A stretch of 5,758 bases of DNA, from positions 1 through 5,758 of the forward strand of contig CAZFIO010000124.1 in assembly GCA_964519585.1 (NCBI GenBank), written 5' to 3'. Source of the DNA: CAZFIO01 sp964519585. Lineage in GTDB: Bacteria > Bacillota > Clostridia > Tissierellales > Tissierellaceae. Below the pieces are notes generated by a model. The model did not search any database, was not told the origin of the DNA, and worked only from the letters and a program-made list of their open reading frames with translations. Positions 5,403 to 5,758 of this stretch are shown piece by piece. The translations under genes were made by a program, and so were the position numbers. How positions within the stretch are numbered: the stretch's first letter is position 1; every line of letters starts with the position of its first letter.

Positions 5403-5758
5403 TTAATTAAATTTCAATTCATCTATGTCTTCCCTATTTATTAAAACTTTTCTTGGTTTACTACCTTCAAAACCGCCTATAACTCCCATACTTTCCATGT
5501 CATCAATTAATCGTGCAGCCCTTGCATAACCTATTCTTAGTTTTCTTTGTAGAAAGGAAATAGATGCCTGTCCTTCCTCTACAACCAGTTGCATGGCATC
5601 ATCAAGTAGTTCATCCTGGCTATCAATAACAATGTTTTTTTGATTTTCCAGAGTTTCGATAATTTCTTCCTTATAGCCATGTCCATAAGATGTTTCCAAG
5701 TAGTTTACTATATCCTCTACCTCTTTATCACTAATGAAAGCCCCCTGTATTCTTTGTG
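5403..5758 (-). CDS. ftsK: FtsK/SpoIIIE DNA translocase, C-terminal 117 residues (5' part outside window)
   Basis: This is the end of an FtsK/SpoIIIE-type septal DNA translocase, the membrane-anchored hexameric motor that pumps chromosomal DNA through the division or sporulation septum. The visible part opens with RIQGAFISDKEVEDIV, the end of the RecA-like motor domain. A variable linker follows, then the winged-helix gamma domain at about visible residues 48-107. Its DNA-reading helix is RIGYARAARLIDDM (visible residues 74-87) and it ends GSKPRKVLI. In this family the gamma domain reads KOPS/SRS polarity sequences and sets translocation direction. The Walker motifs and membrane domain lie beyond the window. 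A TTG at 5697-5699 could be read as a start, but conserved FtsK sequence continues upstream of it. Whether this is the vegetative FtsK or the sporulation-linked SpoIIIE cannot be told from this end. Confidence 0.95.
   Translation of the reverse strand, partial: QRIQGAFISDKEVEDIVNYLETSYGHGYKEEIIETLENQKNIVIDSQDELLDDAMQLVVEEGQASISFLQRKLRIGYARAARLIDDMESMGVIGGFEGSKPRKVLINREDIDELKFN

Noticed and set aside
5403..5699. A separate small winged-helix gene starting at TTG
   Set aside because: Conserved FtsK sequence (RIQGAFISDKEV) continues in the same frame upstream to the window edge, so this is the end of ftsK and not an independent gene.
1..5758. tRNA, rRNA, insertion sequence, attachment site or prophage signal
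   Set aside because: No cloverleaf, ribosomal sequence, transposase, terminal inverted repeats or integrase is visible; all the sequence is accounted for by six co-oriented genes and short gaps.

Overview
The window comes from a low-GC, AT-rich bacterium, most likely a Bacillota member of the Clostridia/Tissierellia type. This rests on strong AGGAGG-like ribosome binding sites, a Bacillus/Clostridium-type LexA operator (GAAC-N4-GTTC), a SpoIIIE/FtsK gamma domain typical of Firmicutes, frequent AGA/AGG and TTA/CTA codons, and a TTG start. The species cannot be named from the sequence. All six genes lie on the minus strand, so transcription runs from the right end of the window to the left.

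In order of transcription: the 3' end of an ftsK/spoIIIE DNA translocase (cut by the right edge), pgsA (phosphatidylglycerophosphate synthase), cinA (which abuts pgsA with no intervening base), and recA. recA has its own promoter and a LexA box in a short gap after cinA, and is followed by a clear Rho-independent terminator. Beyond the terminator lies a two-gene unit: an SbcD/Mre11-type metallophosphatase starting with TTG, then an SbcC/Rad50-like ATPase whose 3' end is cut by the left edge. The visible 441 codons of this last gene are fully open. There is no stretch of 300 bases without a gene.

The pgsA-cinA-recA order is a well-known Firmicutes core arrangement. The window combines chromosome segregation (FtsK), membrane lipid synthesis (PgsA), nucleotide-pyridine salvage (CinA), SOS-controlled recombination (RecA) and DNA-end processing (SbcD/SbcC-like). 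The SbcDC-like pair just after recA suggests a local recombination-repair cluster.

I see no undescribed system such as a mobile element, CRISPR array or defence island. Two features merit follow-up. One is an exact 47-residue periodicity, five units long, in the proline-free coiled coil of the SbcC-like protein. The other is the recA leader, where a small hairpin sits between a far-upstream G-rich Shine-Dalgarno sequence and the start codon and would restore normal spacing if folded.
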